Shown in pieces: positions 25,433 through 35,353 of a stretch of 64,000 nucleotides of DNA. The notes under the pieces were generated by a model, which was given only the letters and a program-made list of their open reading frames with translations, had not been told where the DNA came from and did not search any database. Source of the DNA: Candidatus Scalindua sp. Lineage in GTDB: Bacteria; Planctomycetota; Brocadiia; Brocadiales; Scalinduaceae. A program made the position numbers and the translations under genes. How positions within the stretch are numbered: position 1 is the first letter of the stretch; each line of letters opens with the position of its first letter. The DNA lies in assembly GCA_021776915.1 (NCBI GenBank), contig JAIQZU010000084.1, positions 147,709-211,708 of the forward strand, written 5' to 3'.

Positions 25433-27841
25433 TCAAATTCTTTTCAACACAGGTGTTCTAGATACAAATAATAAGATTGGTATGCCGATAAGGGTGCAAA
25501 GACCAAACCTTAAACCGATATTAAAAGGCCTTGGATTGTAAACAAATTTTATCATATGTTTACCTTCAGGGACAACAACCGCCCTCAAGACAGTATTTGC
25601 CTTCATGATTTTTGTTTCTTCCCCATCAACAGAAGCTTTCCAGCCAGGATAGAACAAATCACTGAGAATCAAAATACCACTTGATGGAGTGGTTACATCT
25701 AAAATAATCTTTTGCGGTGAATATTTTCTGATCTCAATAATAGCATTGTCCTGTGTATCAGATGATTTACTTTCCAACCCAGAGGGTTCTTCATCAAGCA
25801 CTACAATATCCTGTGGATGGAAATTTTTGCTTTTCAAGAATCCGAGCGATTGTTCTTCATTATTAATTACTTTGTAATTTGAAACAAAGAATGCGCGAGG
25901 CAATGATTCTTCATTCTTATATACATTGATCTGCTCATCTTGATATACCAACTCTAACCGGCTGTCATCTATATCCTTCCTGGCCAGGATATACTTCACA
26001 TTTAACAGACTCAACAGATTAAAACTCTCATCTAACGAATCCAAAGACGGCTCTAATCTCCCTACTGAATCATCAACGCACCCCAAGTCACCCAGGAGCT
26101 TATAGTAACTGTTCAGTACAAGGGGGCTGTAAGCGCTGATATCAGAAAGCTGGTAGAACATATTATAATTAGGTATATACCTTGAATGTCTGCCTTGCAA
26201 CGCCTTCGGTATATAACAATAGACTCTATGCAAACCTGTGTCTTTCTTTAGAAACTCTACCGCCTCCGGCGTTTTTAAAGTTTCATTGATTGGAGCCCTG
26301 TCCCCTCTAAAACTATTCGGAAAAAAACTGAATACATACAGGTCGATGGTAATAACGACAACACATGCAATCTTAAAATCCCTTAACGAAACCACTCTTC
26401 TCATATAGAGAATAATGAATATTGAGATTATAAGTATGATTATTGATAGTATGTTAAATGTATCGAATATGTAAGTTTTTGATACTAACATCTGATACAC
26501 GTTATCAACCTTCGCGTAATATGTATCCAGTGTTTTCCTGTGAAAAGGCTGTCCATAGACTTTCTTATCTACATAATTTCTACCATAATTTATTAAGAAC
26601 TCCTTACCATAATACAAAATTGTATTTGTAATAATCAAAACTGTGACTGCACCGGCAGAAAGACAATATATTATCCTCTTGAATCTTGTGTATTGTTTCT
26701 CTTCTGCGGGAAACGAGCAAAATCTATCAAAACCATAGCCTGCCAGGACTGCAAGTGCAAAAGCCGTAAAGAACAAAAGCTTTGAGGGAATCCTTAACCC
26801 ATAAAACCCGATAGCCTTGATAAGCCCGACATACAAAGGGTTATACTTTCCAAATGCCAAAAGTAGTGAAAGAAATGCGAGAAAAATGAAGAATTTACCA
26901 AATCTGTCCTTTTTACAGAAAATCAAAACAAGGCAAAGAAAGAAAGGAATGATCCCTACATATAACTCTTCTCCAGAGTAATTAGTACATCGCGGGAAAA
27001 CCAACTGAATCAATCCTAACGGGATGTAAGAACCTAACATGCTGAATCCAATTCCGCTGCCCAAACGACCTGAAAATTTAGCTAGTTCTATGGAGGCAAA
27101 TAATTGTGCAGCAGAAAGGCCAAATGCAGCAATTGCCCCTATCAGGTAGTACAGGGAGACGACAATACTTCTTTTTAAACCCTTACCCTTTAAAAAATAG
27201 AAAATCAAGTGTGTAAAAAAATAAATGGTTGAGATTATAATTGAGTACAATGCTATCTGAAGATACCCTGCCAGAACCTGGAAACTCAGGAAAATTCCTA
27301 TCAGGATTCCATAAGATAAATTCTCCTTTTCAAACAGTTTTTCCGTAAAGAAGAGAATAAGCGGAAACCAAACCAGCACCTTCATCGACATCATACCATA
27401 AAAGCATCCTCCATAACCGCTGCCAAAGAGAAAAACCACTACACTAATAGTGGCTCCTACCTTGCTCATATTAATTTGCCTTGTATAAATATACATAAAG
27501 ACGCCGGCAAGGACAAAATGTAGAATTATGTTATAGGTATATGCAGCTTCAAAGGGAAACAGAAAGTACAAGGCAATATTTGGTGGGTAAAATGCACCAA
27601 TCTGTCCTTCCGCCAGAATAGGAAAGCCACTGTGCATATAAGATGTCCAGAGAGGAAAAGAAAAGTCTTTAAGCGAATCATCAAGGAATTTAGCCCACGG
27701 AACATGCTGTACACTATAGTCGCCCAGAAGGAATGACTCCTGTAAGATTATAAACCTCCAGAAGAAAATAAAAATCACAAATACAAATGTAACTGCAAAC
27801 ACATTTTCTTCTAAAAATAAAGTAACCTTTTCTCTATTCAC
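25433..27841 (-). CDS. YfhO-like multipass membrane protein
   Basis: 802 residues. About 12 hydrophobic helices fill the first two thirds, with a GT-C-like first loop (DYSVQHVPWAKFL, then FPLWTSYMHSGFP). A C-terminal soluble domain ends with GWKASVDGEE and PEGKHMIKFVYNPRPF, the hallmark of the YfhO family. Known members glycosylate cell-wall polymers from lipid-linked donors. The start is GTG at 27839-27841. It probably works outside the membrane with the polyprenyl-phosphate sugar synthases at 29256 and 30145. Confidence 0.83.
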   Translation of the reverse strand: MNREKVTLFLEENVFAVTFVFVIFIFFWRFIILQESFLLGDYSVQHVPWAKFLDDSLKDFSFPLWTSYMHSGFPILAEGQIGAFYPPNIALYFLFPFEAAYTYNIILHFVLAGVFMYIYTRQINMSKVGATISVVVFLFGSGYGGCFYGMMSMKVLVWFPLILFFTEKLFEKENLSYGILIGIFLSFQVLAGYLQIALYSIIISTIYFFTHLIFYFLKGKGLKRSIVVSLYYLIGAIAAFGLSAAQLFASIELAKFSGRLGSGIGFSMLGSYIPLGLIQLVFPRCTNYSGEELYVGIIPFFLCLVLIFCKKDRFGKFFIFLAFLSLLLAFGKYNPLYVGLIKAIGFYGLRIPSKLLFFTAFALAVLAGYGFDRFCSFPAEEKQYTRFKRIIYCLSAGAVTVLIITNTILYYGKEFLINYGRNYVDKKVYGQPFHRKTLDTYYAKVDNVYQMLVSKTYIFDTFNILSIIILIISIFIILYMRRVVSLRDFKIACVVVITIDLYVFSFFPNSFRGDRAPINETLKTPEAVEFLKKDTGLHRVYCYIPKALQGRHSRYIPNYNMFYQLSDISAYSPLVLNSYYKLLGDLGCVDDSVGRLEPSLDSLDESFNLLSLLNVKYILARKDIDDSRLELVYQDEQINVYKNEESLPRAFFVSNYKVINNEEQSLGFLKSKNFHPQDIVVLDEEPSGLESKSSDTQDNAIIEIRKYSPQKIILDVTTPSSGILILSDLFYPGWKASVDGEETKIMKANTVLRAVVVPEGKHMIKFVYNPRPFNIGLRFGLCTLIGIPILLFVSRTPVLKRI

Positions 27842-27850
27842 CCTATTCTG

Positions 27851-29275
27851 TTAAGTACTAAACAAATTTGCCCAGGCCCTCTTTACAATAAACCTTAACT
27901 GAGAAATAGATTTTATTTCCCTGAGAAGTTTGTAAAAAATTGTCGGCCTCAGATAAAATTTCAGATTAGCAGACCTCTGAAGCTCCTTTAACTGGTCAGC
28001 CTTCATCCCATCCGGTACGTATGGGACATCACATTGAGACATCCTTGTCCAGTCTAAACCGTTTATTTTATGACCTTCAAGCAGATCTTCATAAACACTT
28101 GTACCAGGAAGCGGCAGAAAATTGTAAAAGGCAGCCCTGGACAGGTCTAACTCTCTGGCAAAATCTATAGTCTGTTTGATCTCCTCTATGGTTTCACCTG
28201 GATATCCCAGTATGAAGAAACCATTAACATCCAGGCCGACACTCCTGACCATGTCAACCTGTCTTTTAATCTCTGAGAGTTTTAGTTTCTTCTTCATCAT
28301 GTCTAGTATTCTTTGACTGCCTGACTCTATACCAATCGAAATATAGTAACAACCCGCTTTGCGCATTAATATCAGTATATCCCTGTCAAGGCTATCCAGC
28401 CTCAAACCGTTTGGACAACACCAGCTGATGTCAAGTTTTCGACGTATCAGTTCTTCACAGAACCTGCGGGCAAACTCCTTATCTAACGTAAAATTATCAT
28501 CTAATATGTGTATCTCCCTGACACTATACTTATGATAAAGAAGCTCGATTTCCTTCATCACATTTTCAATAGTCCTGAATCTCAGTTTTCTTCCAGTTAT
28601 ATTATAACCTGCACAAAACGTGCAAAGAAAAGGACATCCGCGTGTTATAATCATGGGTGCGACTGGCTGTTTCTTAAAGATAACACCTTGTGGAGCAGAC
28701 TGATAATCTTTCAAATCAATCAGATCCCATGATGGAAAGTCAATAGTATCCAGGTCATTCGAAAAAGCCTGGTCATTGCAGTAAACATTGCCATTATCCC
28801 TCCATATCAACCCTTGAACATTTTGTAGCTGACTTTCGTCCAACGAACTCCAATTCCATGGTTCATTAATACCTGATAGATACTTTACTATTTCCGGAAA
28901 TCCAGTCTCGCCTTCTCCCCTGAAACCATAGTCCACGCTGGGAAAGTCGTCCCAGATGTTTTCTGGTCTGGCAGATGGATGTGGTCCGCCAACAAAAGTT
29001 ACTATCTTACTACTCACTTCCTTTACAAGTCTTATACTCTGCTCAATAGAAGGAACATCGTGTGAAAAGGAAGTGAATCCAACAATATCAGGATTATATC
29101 CTTTGACAAAATCAGTAAATTGAGAATAACCATACTTTCGCTGAACACAATCCAGAATGTCAACGATAATACCACTATTCTTGAGGGAGGACGCCAGATA
29201 TCCCAGGCCCATTGGAGGAACCACATTCAGTACAACCCTTTCAGGAGTTACGGGTCTAACCAGCAGTACTTTCAT
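27851..29275 (-). CDS. B12-binding radical SAM protein
   Basis: 474 residues. The N-terminal cobalamin-binding domain (residues 1-140, VVPPMGLGYLASSL and FVGGPHPSARP) is followed by a radical SAM core with Cx3Cx2C in RGCPFLCTFC (about residue 217). This is the BchE/P-methylase-like class, whose members methylate unactivated carbons or act on lipids and natural products. It overlaps the upstream GT2 gene by 20 bases. A homolog with the same architecture lies at 30873-32321. Substrate unknown. Confidence 0.83.
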   Translation of the reverse strand: MKVLLVRPVTPERVVLNVVPPMGLGYLASSLKNSGIIVDILDCVQRKYGYSQFTDFVKGYNPDIVGFTSFSHDVPSIEQSIRLVKEVSSKIVTFVGGPHPSARPENIWDDFPSVDYGFRGEGETGFPEIVKYLSGINEPWNWSSLDESQLQNVQGLIWRDNGNVYCNDQAFSNDLDTIDFPSWDLIDLKDYQSAPQGVIFKKQPVAPMIITRGCPFLCTFCAGYNITGRKLRFRTIENVMKEIELLYHKYSVREIHILDDNFTLDKEFARRFCEELIRRKLDISWCCPNGLRLDSLDRDILILMRKAGCYYISIGIESGSQRILDMMKKKLKLSEIKRQVDMVRSVGLDVNGFFILGYPGETIEEIKQTIDFARELDLSRAAFYNFLPLPGTSVYEDLLEGHKINGLDWTRMSQCDVPYVPDGMKADQLKELQRSANLKFYLRPTIFYKLLREIKSISQLRFIVKRAWANLFST

Positions 29276-29978
29276 TTATCTTCAGCTTCTTGATTTCTTT
29301 GTTAATCCTGTACAATTCTATTAAAGTCAAAGGAATGTGCCTTAGTGTGACAGTTGTCTTACCTGCCGTTCTTGGAAAATGAGGAACTCCAACCTCGAGA
29401 ACATTGTATCCAAAGTACCTTGCCTTTGCTAAGATTTCCGTATTAACAAAGAAGTTCTTTGATTCAATGTCTATCTTAGAAAATATATCTTTGCGAAATA
29501 TTTTAAACGCACAGTCTATGTCCTTGACATTCAGATCAAACAAATATCCAACAAGGCTGTTATACCCCCAGGATAAAAACCGTCTAATGAAAGGATCTTG
29601 CCGTTTGAGTCTATAGCCTATTATTATCTCTACTGCATCTGTCCTTATTAAGGGTAGTAAAATATCCAGGCCCTTGACATCAAACTGCCTGTCTGAATCA
29701 GTGAAGAAAACATACTTATATTTACTGATACCAAACCCTTTTTTAAGTGCACTGCCGTATCCCTTATTTACCGGGTGATTAACAACCCTAACAGCCCGAT
29801 TTTCACCAGCTACTTTTTCAGCAATTTCGCCGGTACGGTCAGTAGAGCCATCATTTATTACAATCACCTCATACTTCTCATCTCCGGAATCGAAGTATGT
29901 TAAAATATCATGTATCGCAGCCTTGATGTTTCCTTCTTCATTCAGAGCAGGAAGAATAATAGATATGCCGTCTATCAT
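29256..29978 (-). CDS. GT2 glycosyltransferase, polyprenyl-phosphate sugar synthase type
   Basis: 240 residues. The GT2 motifs are IILPALNEEGNI at the start and FFTDSDRQFD (DxD-like) near residue 95, with KDIDCAFKIFRKDIF later. There are no strong C-terminal membrane helices. It resembles dolichyl-phosphate mannose synthases and would load a sugar onto a polyprenyl phosphate. Its end overlaps the following radical SAM gene, showing coupling. Confidence 0.83.
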   Translation of the reverse strand: MIDGISIILPALNEEGNIKAAIHDILTYFDSGDEKYEVIVINDGSTDRTGEIAEKVAGENRAVRVVNHPVNKGYGSALKKGFGISKYKYVFFTDSDRQFDVKGLDILLPLIRTDAVEIIIGYRLKRQDPFIRRFLSWGYNSLVGYLFDLNVKDIDCAFKIFRKDIFSKIDIESKNFFVNTEILAKARYFGYNVLEVGVPHFPRTAGKTTVTLRHIPLTLIELYRINKEIKKLKINESTAG

Positions 29979-30144
29979 AAATTAGTATCTGACATGAGTG
30001 AGCGAAAGCTTCATTGTGCTAAAAGGAGTTGGGGAATTCAAACAATTCAATGCAGATTGCAGGATGAACAAAGTTCTATAACCTTAGAAGCTTGTTCTAA
30101 TATGTGTTTTAATAATATTTCTGTTTATAAGAACATAGGCCGTC

Positions 30145-30861
30145 TTATTTTCCGGGTTTGACATAACCAAACCTGATTTGCAGAACATCCCAAAACATCT
30201 TTGATGAATCTCGTATCAACCTGACTTTACTTCCAGCTGAGTTATACCAGCAAATCGGGACTTCTTTTACCTTTAGTCCCAGATGTTTGGCAATATACAA
30301 GGCTTCCACATCGAAAGAGAATCGACAGGACTTTAAACCCTTAAATACTTCCAATGCGGCATCTCTCTGAAAACACTTAAATCCACATTGAGTATCATAA
30401 TAATCTAAATTGAGAACCAGTTGAATAATCTTATTAAATGACTTTCCCATGAGTTGACGATACCATGCCTGATATATCTTAATCTGTGAATCAGGCATGG
30501 CTCTTGAACCTATTGCTATTTGATAGCCATTATTCAACCAATAAATTAATTTGTCAATTTCTTCAATTGGAGTAGAGAAATCCGCATCGGTAAATAAAAC
30601 AACTTCCCCCTTACTTTTAAGAATACCTCTTTTTACGGAATATCCTTTTCCACGATTATTTTCATTTTCCAAGATTATAAGGTTAGTGATCTTCTGTGAA
30701 TATTTTCTCAATAAATCTAATGTTTTATCACTGCTGCCATCATCAACCACGATTATCTCAAAATCAAATCCACGTTTCTTCAGGTAATCATATGTTTTTA
30801 TCAATGAATCCCCAATTCTTTCCTCTTCATTATAAGCCGCTATCACTACTGATAAATACAT
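30145..30861 (-). CDS. GT2 glycosyltransferase, dolichyl-phosphate glucosyltransferase-like
   Basis: 238 residues. Motifs are VVIAAYNEEERI, VVDDGSSDKTLDLL, NRGKGYSVKRGIL and FTDADFSTP, which match the ALG5-like branch of GT2, followed by DTQCGFKCF. It should make a polyprenyl-phosphate hexose for the GT-C enzymes of this cluster. It lies 11 bases after a B12-binding radical SAM gene. The 166 bases downstream (29979-30144) show no gene. Confidence 0.84.
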   Translation of the reverse strand: MYLSVVIAAYNEEERIGDSLIKTYDYLKKRGFDFEIIVVDDGSSDKTLDLLRKYSQKITNLIILENENNRGKGYSVKRGILKSKGEVVLFTDADFSTPIEEIDKLIYWLNNGYQIAIGSRAMPDSQIKIYQAWYRQLMGKSFNKIIQLVLNLDYYDTQCGFKCFQRDAALEVFKGLKSCRFSFDVEALYIAKHLGLKVKEVPICWYNSAGSKVRLIRDSSKMFWDVLQIRFGYVKPGK

Positions 30862-30872
30862 AAGTCTACCAA

Positions 30873-32321
30873 TTAAGTTGTAAATCCGATAGCCATTTTG
30901 AAGCCATTAATATATCTTTTAATATCTTCAAAAGAACGTATACGTTTGATTTTTTCGTAAATAAATCTAAACCGAAAATAGAATTTCCTCATAGCCATTT
31001 TCTCCATGGCCAGTATTTGTTCTTCATCCTTATAGCCATATGGCACGTACACGACTTCCCACATATTATATTTTGAGAAATCATCGCGTAATTTTCCTGA
31101 CTGCTTTGCTGTGTCATAAAGTTTGGTACCAGGATAAGGAGTAGTGATGCTGAACTGAGCGTACTCAGGTTCAAGCTCAATGGCAAAATCTATAGTTTTC
31201 TTTGCCATTTCCGGGGTTTCACCGGGTAGTGCTATCATAAAGGAAGCCCTGACCTCTATACCGGCTTCCTTTGTCCATTTATTCGCATTTCTTATCTGCT
31301 CCAATGTAATTCCCTTATTGATATTATCCAGCAGCTGCTGGTTACCGGACTCATAACCATAAAAGATATTCCAACACCCGGCCTTCTTCATAAGTTTCAG
31401 GATTTCAAGATTAACAGTATCAACCCTTGAATAACATGTCCATGTCACATTAACTTTATTCTCAATTAAGCAATTACAAAACCTCTCCAACCATTTCCTG
31501 TTAACAGTCATCGTATCATCCCAGAATGAGATTTCTTTGATATTGTACTCAGATTTGACATACTTTATGTCTTCTACCACTTTTTCAGGAGATCTTGCCC
31601 TGATCTTTCTTCCAAAGACCGAGTTATTGGAACAGAAACCGCAATCGAACGGACAGCCGCGAATAGATACCATATGAATTACAGGCTTGTTTAAATATTG
31701 ATTCGGTAATGGTAAATATCTTTCTACAGACAACAAATCCCATGCAGGACTGGGCAAACTGTCTAGATCCTCAATCTGCCTTCTGGGTTTATTAATTTTA
31801 ACATTGTTATCGTCGTCACGAAAAGCAATCCCATCAATAGCCCTTAAACTCTCAGTACCTTTTAAAAACTCTTCTTTATCACCGCCATTTTCTCTATATT
31901 TATTCAATACTTCGAGAAAAGTCTCCTCACCTTCCCCATAGACAAGGATATCCAGGCCATTATTCTCTTTGAGGGTCTTATCAGGCATAATAGACGCATG
32001 GTGTCCTCCTATTACAGTCAGAATCTCAGGAAAGTTTTTAGAGATATCTTTAGCAATCTGTACCGTTCTTTGAAATTGTGGGGTCATTGCAGTAATCCCG
32101 ATTACCTTTGGCTGGTGTTTTCCAATGTAATCCAACACCTGCACTGATTCCATATTCTCAGCCAGAGCGTCTATAATACTAACAGAAAAGGAGTACTCCC
32201 TTATATAAGAAGCGATACATGCAAGCCCAAAAGGCGGCAAATGCCCCCCGACATCTCCAAGCTTTCGATTGCCATACCTTTCTTCTACTGATAGCGGTGG
32301 GAATAATAAGAGAATGTCCAT
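30873..32321 (-). CDS. B12-binding radical SAM protein
   Basis: 482 residues. Cobalamin-binding domain at residues 1-150 (LPPFGLACIASYI, VIGGHHASIMP), then a radical SAM core with Cx3Cx2C in RGCPFDCGFC (about residue 219). The middle segment FWDDTMTVNRKWLERFC parallels the homolog at 27851, which reads HILDDNFTLDKEF. Two such enzymes interleaved with GT2 genes suggest an unusual carbon methylation or lipid-carrier modification. Substrate unknown. Confidence 0.83.
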   Translation of the reverse strand: MDILLLFPPLSVEERYGNRKLGDVGGHLPPFGLACIASYIREYSFSVSIIDALAENMESVQVLDYIGKHQPKVIGITAMTPQFQRTVQIAKDISKNFPEILTVIGGHHASIMPDKTLKENNGLDILVYGEGEETFLEVLNKYRENGGDKEEFLKGTESLRAIDGIAFRDDDNNVKINKPRRQIEDLDSLPSPAWDLLSVERYLPLPNQYLNKPVIHMVSIRGCPFDCGFCSNNSVFGRKIRARSPEKVVEDIKYVKSEYNIKEISFWDDTMTVNRKWLERFCNCLIENKVNVTWTCYSRVDTVNLEILKLMKKAGCWNIFYGYESGNQQLLDNINKGITLEQIRNANKWTKEAGIEVRASFMIALPGETPEMAKKTIDFAIELEPEYAQFSITTPYPGTKLYDTAKQSGKLRDDFSKYNMWEVVYVPYGYKDEEQILAMEKMAMRKFYFRFRFIYEKIKRIRSFEDIKRYINGFKMAIGFTT

Positions 32322-32463
32322 GACACAAACAAAAACTCAAACGCTTTTAAAATAAATACCCCAGGTTATATAAAGAAAGCTACTTGATTCCAGACAAGGT
32401 GCTTCTGCATAGTAATGTCATATTAAACTTAAATAAACAGATAACATACTTACTACTAAAAGC

Positions 32464-32487
32464 GTTGTTTCGTTGTTTCGTTGTTTC
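32464..32487. repeat. Tandem octamer repeat, GTTGTTTC x3
   Basis: Three perfect copies of an 8-base unit lie at the 3' end of the PMT gene; the last copy reaches into its stop codon (32486-32488). The gap to the next gene (32322-32485) holds nothing else recognisable. Such units arise by slippage and could vary in number between strains. Confidence 0.7.
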
Positions 32488-34279
32488 AATTTCTAGAGTT
32501 CAATTTATATATATAAATTATTTCTCCGTTTCGTTCCCGCGCATAAAGTTCTTCGCTTTTCAATGGCCCACCTGTTTTCGTTACATTGCTTACAGAGAAC
32601 TTTCTTTCTTTATCTTTATATGGTGTAAACATCGCAACAACTTTTCCATTTTTCTTCAAATCTAAGAACAATTTTTCATTATTTCTGGATATTCCTTCGT
32701 TGGTCACTATCACATATTCAATGCCATTATCTTGCAAGTAATCGTATTCAAAGGGGATAACAGGACGGGCAAATAAGAACTCACTACTGGGATCAGTGCC
32801 TTCTTTGGTTGGGAAATATAGGTTATAATTAGGCTTTCTTTCAACTATATTAAGCAGCAATCGAATTCCTTTTTCTTGAGCAGGACTTAGCCTCTTTTCC
32901 AGAATTTGTTTGCCAAATATATTTACTATCTTTATCTTCGAAACATAATTTAATTTATCCTCAAGCTGTTCTTTACTTTGGTATAACTTAGGAGCATGAA
33001 AAGGGTGATCAATAGCAATCTTCGTCCCATAAGGAATTTTATCCTCTATCCATTCCTTTGCTAATATTCTTGTATCTTTCTTAGAAAAGACATAATCCGA
33101 ATAAACAGACTTAAAACCTGATGGCAAAATCACCATTATAGAAACTGCCGTAATCAATATTTTTGCTTTCGTGTTTAATACACCTCCTCTAGATATTATT
33201 GATTCCAAAAACCATGCAGCAAGAACCAACATAAATGGAACCAATGGAAGAACATACCTGGCATGCTGTTGACTAAAAATCACGATAGATAAGAAATACA
33301 CAAGAGGAAAGGAAACAAAAACGATTAATTTTCTGGAATTTTTATAAAAAGAGTAAAAGAAACCAATAAGACATAATACAGATAAAGGTACACCTAATCC
33401 CTGAAACAAAGAGTGTCTCAAATGATATAAAAACCCTTGTGGGGTTTGTGAATGAGCTTGACTAAGAAAAGAATTTAGAAAAAATTTTATGTCGATTATA
33501 CAGAAAGGATTAAGTACAATAAAAGTCAATACCATAAATACTAAAGACAAAACAATTTTTGAATTAACTACTTTAATTTTACCAGAACTTTTGTTTTTTA
33601 ATTTTAAACAGTACACCAAGTGTCCTGTCATGAGGGATGCTAGGACTAAAGCAGCATTGTACTTAACTGCTACTGCGATCCCGGCAAAGCATCCTGCCAG
33701 GATATAATCCTTTCTCAAACCTGTCTCAAGAAATTTATAAATATAAATATATGTTAGGATTAGAAACAAAACCATAGTTATATCGAAATATATGTAATGT
33801 GAATTCCGTACATGCAGGAAAGCTAAAGAAAGGAAGAGTGCGCTTATAATACCAACAGTTTTAGAAAAGACATTTTTGCCCAAGATATAGACAAAAAAAA
33901 CAGAAGCTGTACCTGTTATAGCACCAACAGTTATCCTACCAATTAAATAAAATGACGTAGGATCTTCAAAAAAGAGAGTTTGGAAATCAACAATAGAACC
34001 GAAGAATCCGAAAACCCTACCTATCAAATAGAAAACGCCGTACTCAAAGAATAAAAAATATGAAACCAACGGTGGAACCTGAAAATAATGAGGATTAAGA
34101 TCCCACGTACTGTATGCTATTGCGTGATTAACAACAATAGTTTCATCGGCATGATAGAGCCCGGGCAGACCAAATTGAATACCGTAAAGCCTGATCCCAA
34201 GGGCTAAGACCAGGATTGCGTAAAGCACCGGGTTATCTTTCAAATGTTTAAGAAAAATTTTTGTTTGACATGGCTTCAT
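32486..34279 (-). CDS. PMT/ArnT-family glycosyltransferase (GT39/GT83-like)
   Basis: 597 residues with about 10-12 hydrophobic helices. The first periplasmic loop carries YHADETIVVNHAI, the acidic motif typical of PMT/ArnT enzymes. HVRNSHYIYFDITMV and ARYVLPLVPFM follow, with a soluble C-terminal domain of about 200 residues. These enzymes transfer a sugar from a polyprenyl-phosphate donor at the outer face of the membrane. The first structural gene after the regulator, it may be at the head of the minus-strand cluster transcript. Confidence 0.82.
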   Translation of the reverse strand: MKPCQTKIFLKHLKDNPVLYAILVLALGIRLYGIQFGLPGLYHADETIVVNHAIAYSTWDLNPHYFQVPPLVSYFLFFEYGVFYLIGRVFGFFGSIVDFQTLFFEDPTSFYLIGRITVGAITGTASVFFVYILGKNVFSKTVGIISALFLSLAFLHVRNSHYIYFDITMVLFLILTYIYIYKFLETGLRKDYILAGCFAGIAVAVKYNAALVLASLMTGHLVYCLKLKNKSSGKIKVVNSKIVLSLVFMVLTFIVLNPFCIIDIKFFLNSFLSQAHSQTPQGFLYHLRHSLFQGLGVPLSVLCLIGFFYSFYKNSRKLIVFVSFPLVYFLSIVIFSQQHARYVLPLVPFMLVLAAWFLESIISRGGVLNTKAKILITAVSIMVILPSGFKSVYSDYVFSKKDTRILAKEWIEDKIPYGTKIAIDHPFHAPKLYQSKEQLEDKLNYVSKIKIVNIFGKQILEKRLSPAQEKGIRLLLNIVERKPNYNLYFPTKEGTDPSSEFLFARPVIPFEYDYLQDNGIEYVIVTNEGISRNNEKLFLDLKKNGKVVAMFTPYKDKERKFSVSNVTKTGGPLKSEELYARERNGEIIYIYKLNSRN

Positions 34280-34416
34280 TTTGTTTTAGATTCTTTCTCT
34301 GTACAGACCAGTTCCCTCTCAGCTACACACAAAAATGCATATAACCGCATAAACAACAAACACTTAAGCCAATTTGCAATGAATATACATAGCCTTCTCA
34401 AAGACCATCCTTATGC

Positions 34417-35010
34417 CTACTCTCTAAGCGCTACAAGCTTTACATCTTCCCGCTCTTTACAAAAACCGTCTATCTCATCTTTATCAAAAGAGGCGAGTAT
34501 TAATATATTAGAATTTGATTTAAGATTAACAAACTCATCAATACCTATCACCTTATAACCGAACCACTCTTTCCCTTTCCTATTTTCATCTACCACAAAC
34601 TCCAACTCCAATCCTAATTCTCTTAGTACTATATATAGAACCTCTGAAATGTGATTTATACCATATATTGAAACTTTTTCAACACCTTCATTTTTTAAAT
34701 GCATTACCTTATATTTGATTACCCTTTTTGCCTCCAAATAGAAATGAATCGTGCTTTCTACCCTTTTATACAATAAGCTCGACTTCTCCCTGGCACCTTC
34801 TGGAGTAATTAAATATCTTATACGCTTAGCATCAACGTTCTTTATATTGATCCAGCCCTTTCGAACCATCTTTTTCAGGAGATGGTTTACCAAGCCTAAT
34901 GCTATCCCAACCTCTTTAGATAGATCCCTCTGTGTTAGATGTCCGTTATTTTCTAACTTTTCTAAAATTTCTAATTCTCTAATATCCAGTTTGGCAGATT
35001 TTTCTTTCAT
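34417..35010 (-). CDS. Winged-helix regulator of the polysaccharide cluster (EPS-type MarR-like)
   Basis: 197 residues. A winged helix-turn-helix occupies residues about 8-72 (LTQRDLSKEVGIALGLVNHLLKKMVRKGWI, then a wing ending in YLITPEG). This resembles the MarR-like regulators found at exopolysaccharide loci. The C-terminal 100 residues form an alpha/beta domain (KVSIYGINHISEVLYIVL, FGYKVIGIDEF, ILILASF) that may sense a ligand. The gene is the most upstream in the minus-strand cluster. Two identical palindromes 70 and 147 bases upstream of its start look like its operators. Confidence 0.8.
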   Translation of the reverse strand: MKEKSAKLDIRELEILEKLENNGHLTQRDLSKEVGIALGLVNHLLKKMVRKGWINIKNVDAKRIRYLITPEGAREKSSLLYKRVESTIHFYLEAKRVIKYKVMHLKNEGVEKVSIYGINHISEVLYIVLRELGLELEFVVDENRKGKEWFGYKVIGIDEFVNLKSNSNILILASFDKDEIDGFCKEREDVKLVALRE

Positions 35011-35079
35011 CTCATATCACTATAAAATTTTTAAACATCTTTAAAACTTCTATACAGAAAGATTTTCCTTATATTTGTC

Positions 35080-35094
35080 GTTCATACAATGAAC
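35080..35094. promoter_or_regulatory. Candidate operator 1 (GTTCAT-N3-ATGAAC)
   Basis: A perfect 6+6 palindrome with a 3-base spacer (ACA), 70 bases upstream of the regulator start. The same arms recur at 35157-35171 with a different spacer, centre-to-centre distance 77 bases. A conserved dyad with a variable centre is what a dimeric winged-helix protein binds. Autoregulation of the adjacent regulator is inferred. Confidence 0.6.
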
Positions 35095-35156
35095 ACACTT
35101 TATAAAAAAATTTCAAAACACAGTAAAACCAATCAAGACTTAAACTTGCAACTATT

Positions 35157-35171
35157 GTTCATCTTATGAAC
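35157..35171. promoter_or_regulatory. Candidate operator 2 (GTTCAT-N3-ATGAAC)
   Basis: Second copy of the dyad, spacer CTT, in the 343-base gap between the regulator and the nitroreductase. The distance of 77 bases is near seven helical turns, so two bound dimers would lie on about the same DNA face and could interact. Apart from the two dyads, no gene is seen in 35011-35353. Confidence 0.6.
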
Positions 35172-35353
35172 GCTAATTCTAAAAAAAACCCTTCTCTTGT
35201 CAACAGTTTTTTAAGGGATAACGAAAACGATACCTTCGTCTTACATCGTAAGATATTGCCAAATAATAGCTTATCTGCATAACAGTACCCGTGTTTTTCT
35301 TTTTCAATTATCATAATACCCAAATGCATTCCCTTGGAATTTTACCATCCAAA

